Shown here one piece after another: positions 25,093 to 36,850 of a stretch of DNA of 64,000 nucleotides. Numbering within the stretch: position 1 is the first letter of the stretch; each line of letters starts with the position of its first letter. The notes under the pieces are model-generated. The model did no database searches, had not been told where the DNA came from, and saw only the letters and a program-made list of their open reading frames with translations. The DNA is from Eumeta japonica (taxonomy: Eukaryota; Arthropoda; Insecta; Lepidoptera; Psychidae). The stretch lies in contig BGZK01000075.1 of assembly GCA_005406025.1 (NCBI GenBank), forward strand, positions 62,001 through 126,000, read 5' to 3'. The position numbers and the translations under genes were made by a program.

Positions 25093-26275
25093 TACTAACT
25101 TTTGCCGACAGCTTCGCCCGCGTAGACATAAAATTAATTTTTCCATCGTGTGTGTATCGCCCCGCAACGAAATAAAGGTTCTAATTGCTATCCTATTCTC
25201 GGTTCTAATCCCGGCTCCGCTCTCGATGTCAATTTTTTTACGGGTCCCACTTTTGATTTTGATTTCGAAATTTAGATAAAGAAATCCCGATTATATTATT
25301 GATCCGAGTCCTGTTTTAAATTTTAACCTCAGTACTACTTGTCATTCTGACATAGGTCAATTCTGATTTTGATCCCAATTTCAATTCTCGGCATGTTTCC
25401 TCGATTTCGATCTTGGTATCAACTTGACCAATTCTATTTTTCGTCCTGTGTGCAATTTGGATTTTACAAGTTTTACGGCTCTGACTTGAACGAAGACGTA
25501 GCAAATAGTAATAGTATCAAAATAAAATTTGGGTTATATGACTCGGGAACAGTGTAACTTTCTATCAGTGAAAGAATTTTTAGAATCTTTATTGGCAGAA
25601 ATATGAAGATGAAGCCAAGGTATTTTTTTTCAAAAACTTCTCGTTCGCGCGTACAACATATAGCTATCTTGGTAGTAACCGAATAAATGGTTTAAGCAAG
25701 CAAAAAAAAAAACGTACAAAATACGCATAGTGGTTTCAATTTTTCGTAAAACATTTCATCCCTTATTTCACTCTCTTAGAGCTACTTTTTCGAAAATGAT
25801 ACGTATCGTCATTTTTCATTTGTCATAAGTAATAAAAAAAAAAAGTTTTGTTGTTAATAGGTTCAGCGGTTTCATTTTTTTTTTTATATGAAAACTTCAA
25901 TCCTTATTTCAGTCTTTTTAGGTTTACTTTTAAGAACGATGCATATCATTATCTTTTATTAGCAATTATTAGCTAAAATTAAAAATTTTGATATAAATGG
26001 CTTTATCGATTTCGATTTTCTACACAACACTTATTCCTCTATTTTACCCCTATAGGGTTATTAAAATAAAAACAATTGATGTATCTTTTTTTTCTTTATT
26101 CCAACGGTTTCGATTTTGCATACAATATTATATTACAATTTTCATCGCTTTAGTGGTATGACTATCTCAAATTCCTTTCTCGGTTCTCGTTTATTTTATA
26201 GCAGGAATTTCTACAAAATTTCAAGTCTGTAGACCGAGTAGTTTGGGTTATACATTATTATATCAGTCAGTCAGC
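25093..26275 (-). mobile_element. Helitron-like non-autonomous element, copy 2
   Basis: Read on the minus strand it starts near ctgactgactgatataata at 26275. It has the same ordered blocks as 15046-16163: acttgaaattttgtagaaat; accctataggggtaaaatag; tttattcggttac..atgttgtacgcgcgaacg; cccaaattttattttgata; tttgctacgtcttcgtt; degenerate GATTCC-type repeats. It ends at cgggcgaagctgtcggcaaa followed by gttagt. The CTAG end has drifted to TTAG. Length 1.18 kb against 1.12 kb for copy 1. No protein. Confidence 0.7.
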
Positions 26276-26699
26276 TTACTTTTTTGTATATAATATAGAT
26301 TGCTTACTAACACCATGAAATATAATAAATTTTAAGCTTATGTCTTATAAGGTTGAAAGTGCCAAAATTTTTTACAAGTTTACTTACAGGTTTACAATTT
26401 TTTTCATTTATTTTTCAGTATTTTCTGCATCTCTAGTAAAGTAATAAAGTTTGATTTTATATATTAATCATACCATCAATAATTTTTTTTTATTTTTAAT
26501 TGCACTATAACCCGTTGAAGTCTTTTAAATGAAGAAACATGAAGATCTCGTGATAGAGTATTATGTAACTAGACATCAATGTATAGCTACAGCAATCGTA
26601 AACATTTGATGGTGCTCTTAATTGAAAATACATCAAACAAGCTTTCGAACGTGATAATTATAATATAATACCAATTATATACGAGTAGAGTGACAAAAA
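26276..26699. other. AT-rich, nothing recognised
   Basis: No frames or repeats recognised. Confidence 0.4.
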
Positions 26700-26990
26700 A
26701 TGTACGCGTTTAAGAAACAAAAGTTCAAAGCCGACAAATCAATAAATACGAGAATGGTTAAAAAATCGAGTATCATCCGCTTTTTGAGTGAGTCACCGAC
26801 GCAACACGACGTATTAGGTACTTTTAAGGCCAAGGAAAATACTATGAGCCCGTGTCGCGGGGCGTTCGCGTCCGATGCAGTTCGTCAGCAAAATTTCCCC
26901 TTTTACAACGAATGCAGCTGTGGCGATGGCGGGTCGTCGGTGACTCCGCGAACGGAATGCTTATTTTATATGGGATTTATGATGCAGTAA
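26700..26990 (+). CDS. Unsupported ORF of 96 codons
   Basis: ATG-started frame in which the first third is lysine-rich and the rest lies in a GC-richer block (26790-26960) with K E N T M S P C R G A F A S D A and C S C G D G G S S V T P R. There is no signal peptide, domain or repeat. The frame ends with a normal stop, no AATAAA follows closely, and no splice site is obvious. The local GC rise suggests function (promoter, exon or transcribed RNA), but the reading frame may be coincidental. Listed because it is one of the few ATG frames near 100 codons here. Confidence 0.2.
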   Translation: MYAFKKQKFKADKSINTRMVKKSSIIRFLSESPTQHDVLGTFKAKENTMSPCRGAFASDAVRQQNFPFYNECSCGDGGSSVTPRTECLFYMGFMMQ

Positions 26991-27959
26991 CTCGAGATGC
27001 GGGGTCCGATTATGAAGGATTTTGGTGATACGATTTTTTTTTTTTTTTTGCTGTCTGGTAGGTTATCTGTATAGATCTGAGAGATACTCGACGATGATAA
27101 CGCGATTTGGATGTAGACTTGCATATGTCGTTTCTGATTGAGAATATGTGACTTGTGGTGTGATAATTGTATAGAAGTGACGGTCTAATATTATGTTTAT
27201 ACATTAAAATCATAAAGATGGCGTATGTTCGTGTATTTTAAAACGAGATATCTATGGCTGGGCTTGGCAGGCTTGCAGTCAGCATGCAATTAAATTTAAA
27301 TATAATATCACTTATTGTGATAAACCTTTTAAACTGTTGATACTGCGGCAGATAATATAAATATTAGGACTAATTACATCATGTTTCTCATTTATATTTA
27401 GCTATCGATATTCAATCTGTAACAGTTAACATTTGAATGATTTCTTAAAAAGCAATAGGGAATAATTGAAATAAACGACATGCATGAATTTTAAGTAATA
27501 CCAGTAAAAAAATACATGTTCCAGTTCTTTACGGTTGCCATTAATGAGATCATAGTAGAGCCAAATTAAATTGGAAATTGTTTGGTCTGGATTCGTAAGA
27601 ATGGTTGAGGAACTTCGTTAAGTTATTTTAAATTCTTAGTTGATTTTGAAGACAGTGAAACTATCTTGTAAAGCTTTTTTTTTTAACTCGTAAACAGTTA
27701 TTAGGCAATAAATTTATTAGGTAATACAAAAAGTATTAAATAAATGTTTATTAAATATGCCTTAAAAACACGTTTTTATTTAATGTATAAATAAAGAACA
27801 AATTGAGGAAAAATTTTATCTTATTTATTTCTTTATAAACACTTACTTCAATTGTTCAAAATCTGTTTCTGACTGACGTGGATGATATTCCAACGAATTC
27901 CGTATAACACAAAATTCGATTTTAAACATCGTAATAATTTAATTGTCTGTCTTATGATG
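26991..27959. other. Unannotated stretch upstream of the signal-peptide exon
   Basis: AT-rich with long T and A runs. No exon. Any distal control elements of the 28135 exon would lie here, but none is recognisable. Confidence 0.3.
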
Positions 27960-28134
27960 ACATAATATCGAACGTATCAAGAATCGAACTCTGGAGCACA
28001 ACTCTCGCAAGTCAGTAAAAGGCCGCAGGTTTTAATCAGTTCAGTAACGGCGCGAACGGCGACTGCGCGCACGCATGCGCTGCGTATAGGCGCGCTGCGG
28101 CACTGCTACACAAAACTACAACGAGGTGTCGCTG
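27960..28134 (+). promoter_or_regulatory. GC-rich promoter/5'UTR-like block
   Basis: A CpG-rich block (cggcgcgaacggcgactgcg, then cgcacgcatgcgctgcg) directly precedes the signal-peptide exon. aatcagttcagt at about 28035-28046 contains two matches to the insect initiator TCAGT. No TATA box sits 25-30 bp upstream. One tiny upstream frame (ATG CGC TGC GTA TAG) lies at about 28075. Promoter role is inferred from composition and position. Confidence 0.45.
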
Positions 28135-28254
28135 ATGAGTATTGCTAATAAATCGCCAAAGTGTCAATTGATTAGTGTGTTTTTTTTATTTATATCCACG
28201 ACCATTATCAAGGCGTTGCCGGTACAAGCCGACGCCAGAAGTGGAACGACAAAG
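28135..28254 (+). CDS. First coding exon with signal peptide, unknown secreted protein
   Basis: ATG at 28135 opens 40 codons ending exactly at AAAG|GTGAGT, a near-consensus donor at 28255. The peptide starts MSIANKSPKC. It then has a hydrophobic core LISVFFLFISTTIIKA (residues 12-27) and small residues A27-L28 or A32-D33 suitable for signal peptidase, followed by a polar DARSGTTK. So the product should enter the secretory pathway. The exon ends in phase 0. A GC-rich promoter-like block lies just upstream, which supports this ATG as the true start. The nearest exon on this strand that fits in phase is at 41457 or 41740, implying an intron of about 13 kb. Mature domains are not in this exon, so the family cannot be named. 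Confidence 0.65.
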
Positions 28255-29647
28255 GTGAGTGTTATCATTAATTTGACAGTGATACGCATAAACGGATAGA
28301 TTGATGGCGGGATTAAATGGCAAACAAGGTTGACTAAATGAAACAAAGTTATTGCTTCTGTTGACGAATATGTATAATGTACATAGAACATAAAAAAAAT
28401 ATAAAAAAATATGTTCTGAGCTATTTTAACATTTTTATAAAAATGTGAAAAGCTATCGCATAAAATGCCTTTTGTTCCCACGCACTTGTTTCCTAACAAA
28501 ATGCATCACAATTGCACTTTTGAGAAAGAATAGTTTAATTACCGATGCACCTCACGACTGTTTTGTTGGACTGTTTACAGTCATTGCTTACTAATGTTCT
28601 CGTTTTATATTTTAAAGACAATAATTTATCGTTTGTATTCTTTTTATACAAACGGCATATCTCAAAAAAAAAAACGTGAATCGAAAGATACTGACGTGAT
28701 AGTAAGATCTTTGACTTCTTAGAGACTATTATGAAATCACATTTGTTTATGTACTCGTAATGACACAGCACATTCATTAATATACAGATTGTAGTTTATT
28801 AAATATTTTATTACTAGGGATAAATTATCAATATTTCAATAAATATTATCATATTAAAAATACTTTGCTCTATGCTGCAAGATATTTAATATGTTTATGT
28901 TAGAATATTTGTAATAAGTCAGAATTTATTACTGATATAAAAGTAAATCTACATTTACTCGCCGTTCTCTTCAATCTATTATCAGTTGTCGATATTCTAT
29001 TAAAATTTTATTAGCTGTGTAAATTCATGATGTTACTTCTTATATCATCGATTATTGGGTACTTTTGAACATTTAAAAATTTAGATATTAAATATTCAAA
29101 ATTTGCTACTTTTAGTTGATTATTTTTGAATTTCTTCAGACAAACTTCGAATTTAAAATCCTCGTGATAAATATTCAGTCCATCAGACTAAGCGACTTGT
29201 GAATAGAAACAATTAATGTAATTATTAAAACTATTGTTTATAAAGTGCAATTGGTATACAATTTTCAGCGAAAATCGTTTCTCATATATTGTGGCATTAT
29301 TTTTATTATTGCAATTTATGAATAATAAAGACTTTTTAATATCTTCAACATAATGTCATATAGATAGAGAAGGGGCTATTAATGTTAATCTCATACAAAA
29401 TATACCTAAGTAAAGCTCTGTTTTGCAAGAAACAAATAACAATTAAACTTTAATGACAATTTCGGTAATTTTTAACCGAACTCCTTTTTTTTACCAAATT
29501 ATCGTGAGTAGTAATATTATATAAATTTATGGAGAAATTTGTTCTTTCCAGTGCTAACGTAATCTTAAACAAAACTTACGTCCAGCGACTTAATTCTATC
29601 ATCAGACAGACAGTAACGTCTTTTCGGGACTCGCATTAAATTCATCG
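28255..29647. other. Likely first intron, left part
   Basis: Begins with the GTGAGT donor. AT-rich. Frames on the minus strand (28164-28499, 28535-28777) lack coding character. No exon recognised. Confidence 0.4.
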
Positions 29648-29791
29648 ATGCGACCGTTCGAGCCTCGGACTCGTCACGTCTTCGGCGAAGCGGTGAACCG
29701 CATTGCGCCACACGTCTGTCACATTTTAAAACTAAAGTCGAAAGTTGCCCAATCGCAACATAACAATTTCAATAAATATTATAAATTATAA
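29648..29791 (+). CDS. Small ORF, 47 codons (weak)
   Basis: ATG CGA CCG TTC GAG CCT CGG opens M R P F E P R T R H V F G E A V N R I A P, with GC-rich third positions up to about codon 30 (29648-29735). It then runs into AT-rich sequence to a stop at 29789. The composition shift suggests that only the GC-rich part could be functional, perhaps a regulatory element or old exon rather than a protein. No donor consensus at the shift. Confidence 0.2.
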   Translation: MRPFEPRTRHVFGEAVNRIAPHVCHILKLKSKVAQSQHNNFNKYYKL

Positions 29792-30039
29792 TACTGTGAC
29801 GAAATACGATTAACGGTTTTGAATGTGTGGAGTTGAAGTGGATTATTATTGGCGATTGGCGAATTACGAAAGCGAAATGTTGTGTCTCGCTTGCTTTTTG
29901 CAGTGGATTTACTTATTCATTTTTTTTTACAACCAAAAAATAAATAAATAAGTTTTTAATGCAATCCATATTTACTAATTCTAAGCATTCGTGTGGTTAT
30001 AATATTGACAATTCAATATAAAACTGAGTCTATAACATG
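29792..30039. other. AT-rich stretch
   Basis: Includes an aaaaaataaataaataag tract near 29934-29952 of the retroposon-tail type, with no recognisable body. Confidence 0.3.
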
Positions 30040-30800
30040 AGTGAGTCCCACTTATATAATAAATGTAATAGTCTAGATGTCTGTCTTATGTTACTCAATG
30101 ACAGCTAAGGACTAAATGCATAAACGACAGAAAGGGTTTAGCAAACAGACCATGCCCTAGATTAACATGAATATACTCTTTGCACATAAATTCAACATTT
30201 ACGTCAAAAATCTATTTTAAAGAATGAAACATAAGTATCAGCATTTTCAAATAATCGACTTCATGAATCTAATATAAAGGATGAAAGTTGGTATAAAAAA
30301 ATTTAATAGCTTATTGTTAGACATAAAACTTAATAAAAATAATAAATATTCTTCACATGTTGAATGAGATATTATTTCGAACAAACTTTAACGTGAAAAC
30401 ATTCAAAAGGAAAACCGTGAGCGCAGAGAGATCAGGATCGAGAAAAAGATGGATTTGAACTGGAGTACGTAAGCGAAACAGGAACTGACAGCAGAGTGGG
30501 TATCAGAAGCAGAAGTAGGACGGAGAGCAGAATCAAATGAATAATAATCCAACCAACAGAATAAAATGAGAATGCATGAACCCGATAGCAAGGGGTTAGA
30601 CCGAAAGTAGGAGTGACATTGGAGACTTTTCGCCGACAAAATTTGAGCTGTGATTGAAATGGGAAGTAGATCCAGGATCAAATCAGCATCAGAAATCTAT
30701 ATTGGAACAAACTTTTAGATCGTGATCAGATTAAGACATAATTTTGAAGCGAAACTGGAATAGAACTGATAGAGAGATAAAAGATTTGTGGCTGTGCCCA
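30040..30800 (+). repeat. Degenerate Helitron-like fragment
   Basis: Opens with atataataaatgtaatagtc..gtctgtcttatgttactcaa, a decayed form of the 'tataataaatgcgaaagt..tgtctgtctgtta' start known from lepidopteran non-autonomous elements. It later carries purine-rich degenerate repeats (30418-30780: gagatcaggatcgag, agcagaagtaggacggagag), as in 15985-16130. The end is not clear. Confidence 0.45.
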
Positions 30801-33634
30801 CGCACGCCGAAGTTAGTAACGACCAGACGTTAGACAATTTTTCTATACTCATTTACATTTTAATGCCACTAGACTCTAATAGCGCGCAATCATTTATTAA
30901 ATCTTTTTTTATTGCAATGATTTTGATTTAATTATGATTTTTGAAAGTATTACTATTATTAAGTAATTAATAATATTAGTATAATAACTTTGACTCCATG
31001 TCTAAATACCCAAAAAAAGTGGAGTCATTTTTCTAGTATGGAGACTGATGAATTATTATCATTAAAACACTTTGAAAAAAAAAATGGAAACGAGAAGACA
31101 GAAAGAAGGACACAAGAATTCGTAATAATTTAAAAATATTCCTTTTATGTCTATAAAATTAAGAAATCAACAATAAATAATTCAAAACTTTCAATAGCTC
31201 ATTATTAAGTGTGATAATAGTACATATTATAAGGATATGGTTTTTTTCTATATATATTTATATATCTATCGTATAAAAGTGACATTATAATCTTGTCAAA
31301 TTATGCTACCGACTGTTTCACAGATGTGTATGAATTATCAAAGATTAAAGAATACTATTGACATAAAAACAATAATTATTTCTGAGGCAATTATAATTAT
31401 TTTGTGTACAGTTCCAATAATTTTATTAATAATGAACGTGGGTTGTAAAATTCCAAAAAATAAAATGTGTACGAATAAGGGTTAAATGAATTATAAAAGA
31501 ATACTATCGATTGAAATCAATTAACTGTGTTTTAAATATGATCTCAAAAACAAAATGAAACATTAATGTAATTTTTGAAGGATTCCTATACAAATAAACA
31601 GGAACCCAAAATATGTTACGCGGAAGGGCAGCATAACAACGACTTCAATTTTTCTTGCTGTTCGGATTCACTCACCATTTTATTTACGTACCGCAGACGA
31701 TATATTAAAATCCATTATTATGAAGTAAACTTCAAAGAAATCTAATCCTGAACCGATTCCGAATCCATCATCAAAATGCGCCTACTTTCCATAAAATAAA
31801 GCTATCGGCTTGGAGAAACGTAAAAGAAAATATAATTAATCATATATACGGCCGACAACTGCGGAAATAATTTTATTAAATTACGGCTATATTAATTTAA
31901 TGACTGTACAAACAACGGTCTGCACTCCATCATAATTAAAAAAAACCTGTTTCATAAAGTTCAGTGAAATTTTTCGTCGTTTCCGGTTCGCCTTGCCGGG
32001 TCGTTGATGCAGCGGCTCCCGATCGTTTCGGTAAAAAGGAAAACTTATTTTGTTGAATTGAATTTGAAGGAAATTTATGTAAAAAATAAATAAAGTTACA
32101 CCACAAAATGTAAATATTTGTTCACTTTATTCATGCTTAATTATGGGCATAAATAAATTTATAATGGAGAACATTTAATTTTTCACACAAATAAATTCTG
32201 TAGAACAACAAAAAAGGTATTGTCGAAATAGTTTTCTCTATGAACAAATAGAGCGACCTACCATAGATAACCATTAAAACGAATGAAGCAAGCGGCCTGT
32301 ATTTATTGATTGATTAGAATCAGAGCGGTAGAAGTGGGTTTTAAAATTTGCAAAAATGTAGAGATACTTGTGTCTTCCATATTGTTTCGGATAAAACACA
32401 CAATTCGAATTCACAATCAGAGAGCATTTATGCTAAAAATTTTACGGCACAAGCACGCGACAATATGTTACTGACAAGGCTTTCATCTTATAATAACTGA
32501 GCTAGCTGTTAACAGCGTCTTTGTTCGCCCGGAGTTACTACATTTATTGTCATGGTGATAATAAGTTATAAGTATTGAAGTGTATAGTATGTGCATTTTA
32601 TGTATGTGGGTACACTCCTATATCAACATAAATACGTATGCTGTGAATGTATATAGCCAGGTACACATCTCTTATTTTTAAGCGCATTGAGAAAATATAA
32701 AAAAATGCACCGTTTGCAATTGCAGTACTGGTCGCTTAAGTATAATTGTTGATGAAAATCTTTGTAATAAACATTTACATTGAAAAGAGAGTTACGACAT
32801 TTTCTAGAGTTCGAGCTATTTCCATTCCATATTTCAGCAAAATCGGTTTAATCGTTCATTTATAAAAACGTATAAATAGACCGAACCACAGTTGCTTTCG
32901 CTTTTACAATATCAGCTCATGGATAACGATTTGGACCGTTTCTCTGAAATTAAGTAGGTGTCTGAGATTAAGTACGTGTTAGTAAACGTGGTCCACGTTA
33001 TTTATTATTATTGCTCGTTTCTGTTCTATTATGTACATCAATATTTACGACGAAGTTTCAAATTGAAAATGTATTCCCGTAAACGATCGTCCATTTCCGA
33101 TTTACACCTTTTCCGGTCTTTTATATCGCCTTTTCCGCAAATTAAAAAAATATATATAACAGCAAAGTTCCGAAAAATATGTTAGAGAACGTACAACCTT
33201 AAAAACCTTACTACAGTACGTGACAAGACGACGGGCTTATCAATTACGACAAAGGTACGTTACACTTAATCTACAACGCGATTTATATGTTTTTTTTATT
33301 AACTTTATTTTGCAAGCAACAAAAATGGCATTATTACGCACAGCCACGGTCACGGCTACATACCTTCGGAATTATCGCGGCAAGGTCGACAATTTGTCGG
33401 TTCACAGGCTTTATTAGATCACATTTAACGTGCCTAAAGTTGACAATTATTATAACTTTGTATAAAAAAAGTGTTTATCTTATTAGTAATATCAAATATT
33501 GTTTATTTTTGATATGTCACGCAACGTATTTGATGATTTCAATGGGTCTTTTTGCCCACACATTACTGTGAAGTGCCCGGACAATCGACGGAACTTTGAT
33601 TGACGTCTTTTGAGTTTGCCGCACACACACGCTA
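30801..33634. other. Intron-like DNA, no gene
   Basis: Mostly AT-rich. A repeat fragment at 32790-32900 has atttcagcaaaatcggttta, the conserved core of elements carrying 'aaaatcggttcagccgtt'. A GC-rich patch at 31975-32025 (tcgccttgccgggtcgttga) ends at a possible donor (tcg|gtaaaa) but has no supported frame. Confidence 0.35.
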
Positions 33635-33830
33635 TATAATATGCAAAATTTTGCCTGCCACTTAATCTCATGTCGATAATGTCACGTAATGCCATTTGTT
33701 TTATTTATATCATATAGCGCCATCTATTGTTGATAACATTACGTTAAGCCTATTGGTGTCTAGGCACTACATCCAATAATATAGCAACAATGTATTTACT
33801 TACAAAAGCCTACAAGATAGAGCTAAGCAA
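33635..33830 (+). repeat. Dispersed repeat family P, copy 2
   Basis: aatatgcaaaatttt, cttaatctcatgtcgataat then gtcacgtaatgcc, then gcgccatctattgttgataa, cattacgttaagcctattgg. Same order and orientation as 20261-20455 and 56616-56820. Confidence 0.65.
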
Positions 33831-33949
33831 AGTGGAGAAAAATAATATTTTAATCGCGTTCTTCCAACAAAGACACCTATACACCATACAGGTAACCTGT
33901 AAAAGCGAATGTTATCAAATTACAAAATTGATACAAATAAATCAAAACG
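33831..33949. other. Short spacer
   Basis: Nothing recognised between the family P copy and the Helitron-like element. Confidence 0.3.
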
Positions 33950-34743
33950 TATAGGGTACTCCTGTTGACCTAGAAACATGAAATTTGACAAAAAAAGATA
34001 TAAAAGACCAGATTTGTTCTCATATATAAAAGTGATTATTTATTTTTTTTTTAGATTTTTTTTTGATAAAAAAGAAAATAAGTTTTCGGAAATTCCGAAC
34101 CAAATGTCTCGTCGGTATATGTATCGAAAACAAGTAAGAATCAAGACTTATGATAGATGAAATATCTACATACATAATTAAATTTCTGCAGACCCTTCAA
34201 AATGCGAGTCCTAATCATACTTGTCAGGGTTTTTTGTAATATCTTTCGTTTGTTCCAGGTTTTTCTAAAATTCGTCATTCAATGAAATGGAGCTGAAAGT
34301 TGAATACTCGTAAAAGTCCTAAAATATACTTTCTAAAGGATTTTATTGCATTAACTAGATTTAAATGTTCTACACCTAAAAATGCGAACACTACATTATG
34401 GATTTGTTTTCGTCTTCCACCTATAACCTACAAAACTATAGAACCGCCGTACCTGTACATTGACAATATTTACTAAAAACAATGTGACTGACATCGAAAG
34501 TATAACAAAATATAATAAGACTACTTTTAAAATTTTTTCTAACATATTTATCTGTCTGTCTATTAGTACACGCCAATCTTTCAAATCACTTCATGAAACT
34601 TTGTATGATTTTCAAGTTTTCACAAGTAACTTGAGCGTAATTTGAGGCAACATACAGGTTTCTTTGATCAAAATCGTGTGGAAGAAAATTAATTGATTCT
34701 TAAAAATAATTTCCATGTGTATGAAGCGGCGGGCACAGCTAGT
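33950..34743 (+). mobile_element. Helitron-like fragment with 3' end
   Basis: Includes ttgacctagaaacatgaaat (33964-33983), atctgtctgtctattagtac with cacttcatgaaactttgtat (34548-34607), and a terminus gaagcggcgggcacagctagt ending CTAG at 34739-34742 then T. The 'ctgtctgtctgt..cacttcatgaaactttgtatg..gcgggcacagctagt' order is a decayed form of a very common lepidopteran non-autonomous element. The left boundary is a guess, and two nested elements are possible. Confidence 0.5.
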
Positions 34744-36103
34744 CTTATAAATATTTCGTCATATCCTAATGACAGGTAGTGTTTATAGTAACATTACAAT
34801 AATAATTTTTAGATTAAATTCGCATTAATTATACAATAAAACTAAAAAAATATTTAAATTACATCAGTAACAAAAATATAATAGACACAAAAAGAGATTC
34901 CTTCACTCTCCAGTAAAACGCTTCGCGACACGTCCAATTACATACTTTTCAGAACAGTAAAATGTTTTACACCTGCAATATTTTTTGAAATGAAAAAATA
35001 TGTTAACAGTAAACACGACATTGATCGTGGCAAGTAAACTTTAGGTTTCTCGACAAACGCATGGCGGTCGAGCGGCTTATACTAATTTATGCGGCCCATT
35101 GACAAGTAACGCTGACATTTAAAATTAATATAGATCGATTAATGATTATATAACTATAATACACTAATAGAATTATTCGCATAAATTGCTAATGCATTGG
35201 AACTTTGTCAAAATAAGTCGTAAATGTTACCATATCGACAAAAAAAGGCACCATATGGTAGCTTTTGTTCATTTATATCATGTATATATATCAATAGTCC
35301 CTCGACTGGTCTCATATTAACATTATCTCAAATAAAACCATAGTTTGAGTCAGCAAAATACGAATCTTTAGACCGTTGTTACTATCTTAAGAGCGTTTTT
35401 TTTTTCACAATGTCTATTTTTTTTTAAATAATATCAATAATTTGTTCCTTTTATGACGGTGTTAACTTTTTACGGTAATAATTATTATGAAGATAATGAT
35501 TAGTTTATTTGTGTGTTATTTTATGAAACTTTATTAAAAAATATCTACATATGTTTTTCGAATACATATTATTTGGATTAGAGCGAAATCTGCGAAAAAA
35601 CGTAATTAGCATCATGTAATATTACAAAATAACTTAAGTTAAAGATAATTTAAAACTAAGAAGCTTAAAAACAAAATGCGTTACTCTATGGCAACACAAA
35701 GCTGCTAATTTTGATAAGATTGAATCAGTAGGATAGCACGCTTCACATTAAATGAAATTTACATATATCTGGCATTATTGAACCACACACGTAAGGCATC
35801 TTTTCTATTTAATATATATACATAAACGAAAACCACTGTGTAATTTAGACATTTTATATATATAATTGCACATTAAATTTACATTAAATTAAGTACGATA
35901 TAGGAATCTAACAAGGTTGAACATGATTCTGTTTTCTAACAAGACTATATTGTCTTTCAACAAGGTCAAAGATAAAAGCGTATTATGACCATCATGGGAT
36001 TTTAACAAACAGTCAAAGTTTATAGATTTACACAATTTGCAGAAATAAACACCAGTTAATTTATTAATTTTATATAATTATTTAAACCAAATAATGATCA
36101 GAA
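34744..36103. other. Unannotated AT-rich stretch
   Basis: No exon or repeat recognised. A short ATG frame at about 35060 (M A V E R L I L I Y A A H) is too short to support. Confidence 0.35.
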
Positions 36104-36361
36104 TGTTGCGAATTCTGCCTCCGTAATTCGACAATTAGACTACTAGAGCACGAATACGGCGCCATAACTACCTGCCACCCCAGTTCCATAAACGTGACAG
36201 TTCCCACGCGCGTCCCCGTCGTGTACCAAACGTCGCGCGATACGATCGCTCAGTTGTCGCAACACGGCGTGAGCAAAGCCTTTAGGCACGACGCCAGCGA
36301 AACGTGCACTAAAAATAATAATATTTCGTTATACATTGACCCTGTGGATACGATAATATAA
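36104..36361 (+). CDS. Open frame over GC-rich block, possible exon (weak)
   Basis: A frame of about 85 codons is open between stops and lacks its own ATG. Its GC-rich core reads S S I N V T V P T R V P V V Y Q T S R D T I A Q L and then S Q H G V S K A F R H D A S E T C T. Composition is balanced and protein-like, and ctgccaccccag at 36173-36184 is a usable acceptor. A GTGAGC inside (about 36268) could be a donor. The alternative is a promoter: gctcagttgtcg resembles an insect initiator, and 120 bp downstream ATGAAGAATCTAT|GTAAGT (36376-36388) looks like a short first exon. I cannot choose. Confidence 0.25.
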   Translation, partial: CCEFCLRNSTIRLLEHEYGAITTCHPSSINVTVPTRVPVVYQTSRDTIAQLSQHGVSKAFRHDASETCTKNNNISLYIDPVDTII

Positions 36362-36850
36362 ATTCCAGACGGACTATGAAGAATCTATGTAAGTTAAATT
36401 TTTACAAATACTCATTCGAACTGTTTGTTTGGTATTGACCAAGGATTGTATCAAACGATCTGTTCGGACTTATGCGAATGCTTTAGACCTTAAAATTATG
36501 CAATTTAAGATCTTATCCATCGTAATTATCTGTTTCAATATTTTCGACAATTTATCTTAATTTCACATGAACGGAAATACAGGTGACACTTATAGCATTT
36601 CCGCATTATATTATTAGTATACCTTTTTCTTAGTCTTTTTTAGTTACACACATGTGTCACTAAAAAAGGGGGGTATTTTATTTAGTTATGTTTCCATCGT
36701 AACTGGTTGCTCTTTCATATGCAAGTTTCAAGTTGCTATAGTCACATACTCAAGGCAATACTCTCATTTACATGTCGTTCAAGATACATGGTTCATTGGT
36801 CGTAAACAAAAAAACCTTTTGCACGTCGACGACATCAATATGGAGTGATT
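36362..36850. other. Unannotated stretch before the minisatellite
   Basis: Contains ATGAAGAATCTAT|GTAAGT at about 36376-36394. The frame at 36654-36848 is not supported. Confidence 0.3.

Noticed and set aside
25316..25557. Overlapping 62-codon frames on both strands
   Set aside because: They fall in the degenerate GATTCC-type repeats of the Helitron-like element.
27960..28030. tRNA-like B box near atcgaactctgg
   Set aside because: No matching A box, acceptor stem or cloverleaf could be drawn; no tRNA gene was found in the window.
28164..28499. 111-codon minus-strand frame opposite the signal-peptide exon
   Set aside because: Antisense to a better-supported exon and without coding character.
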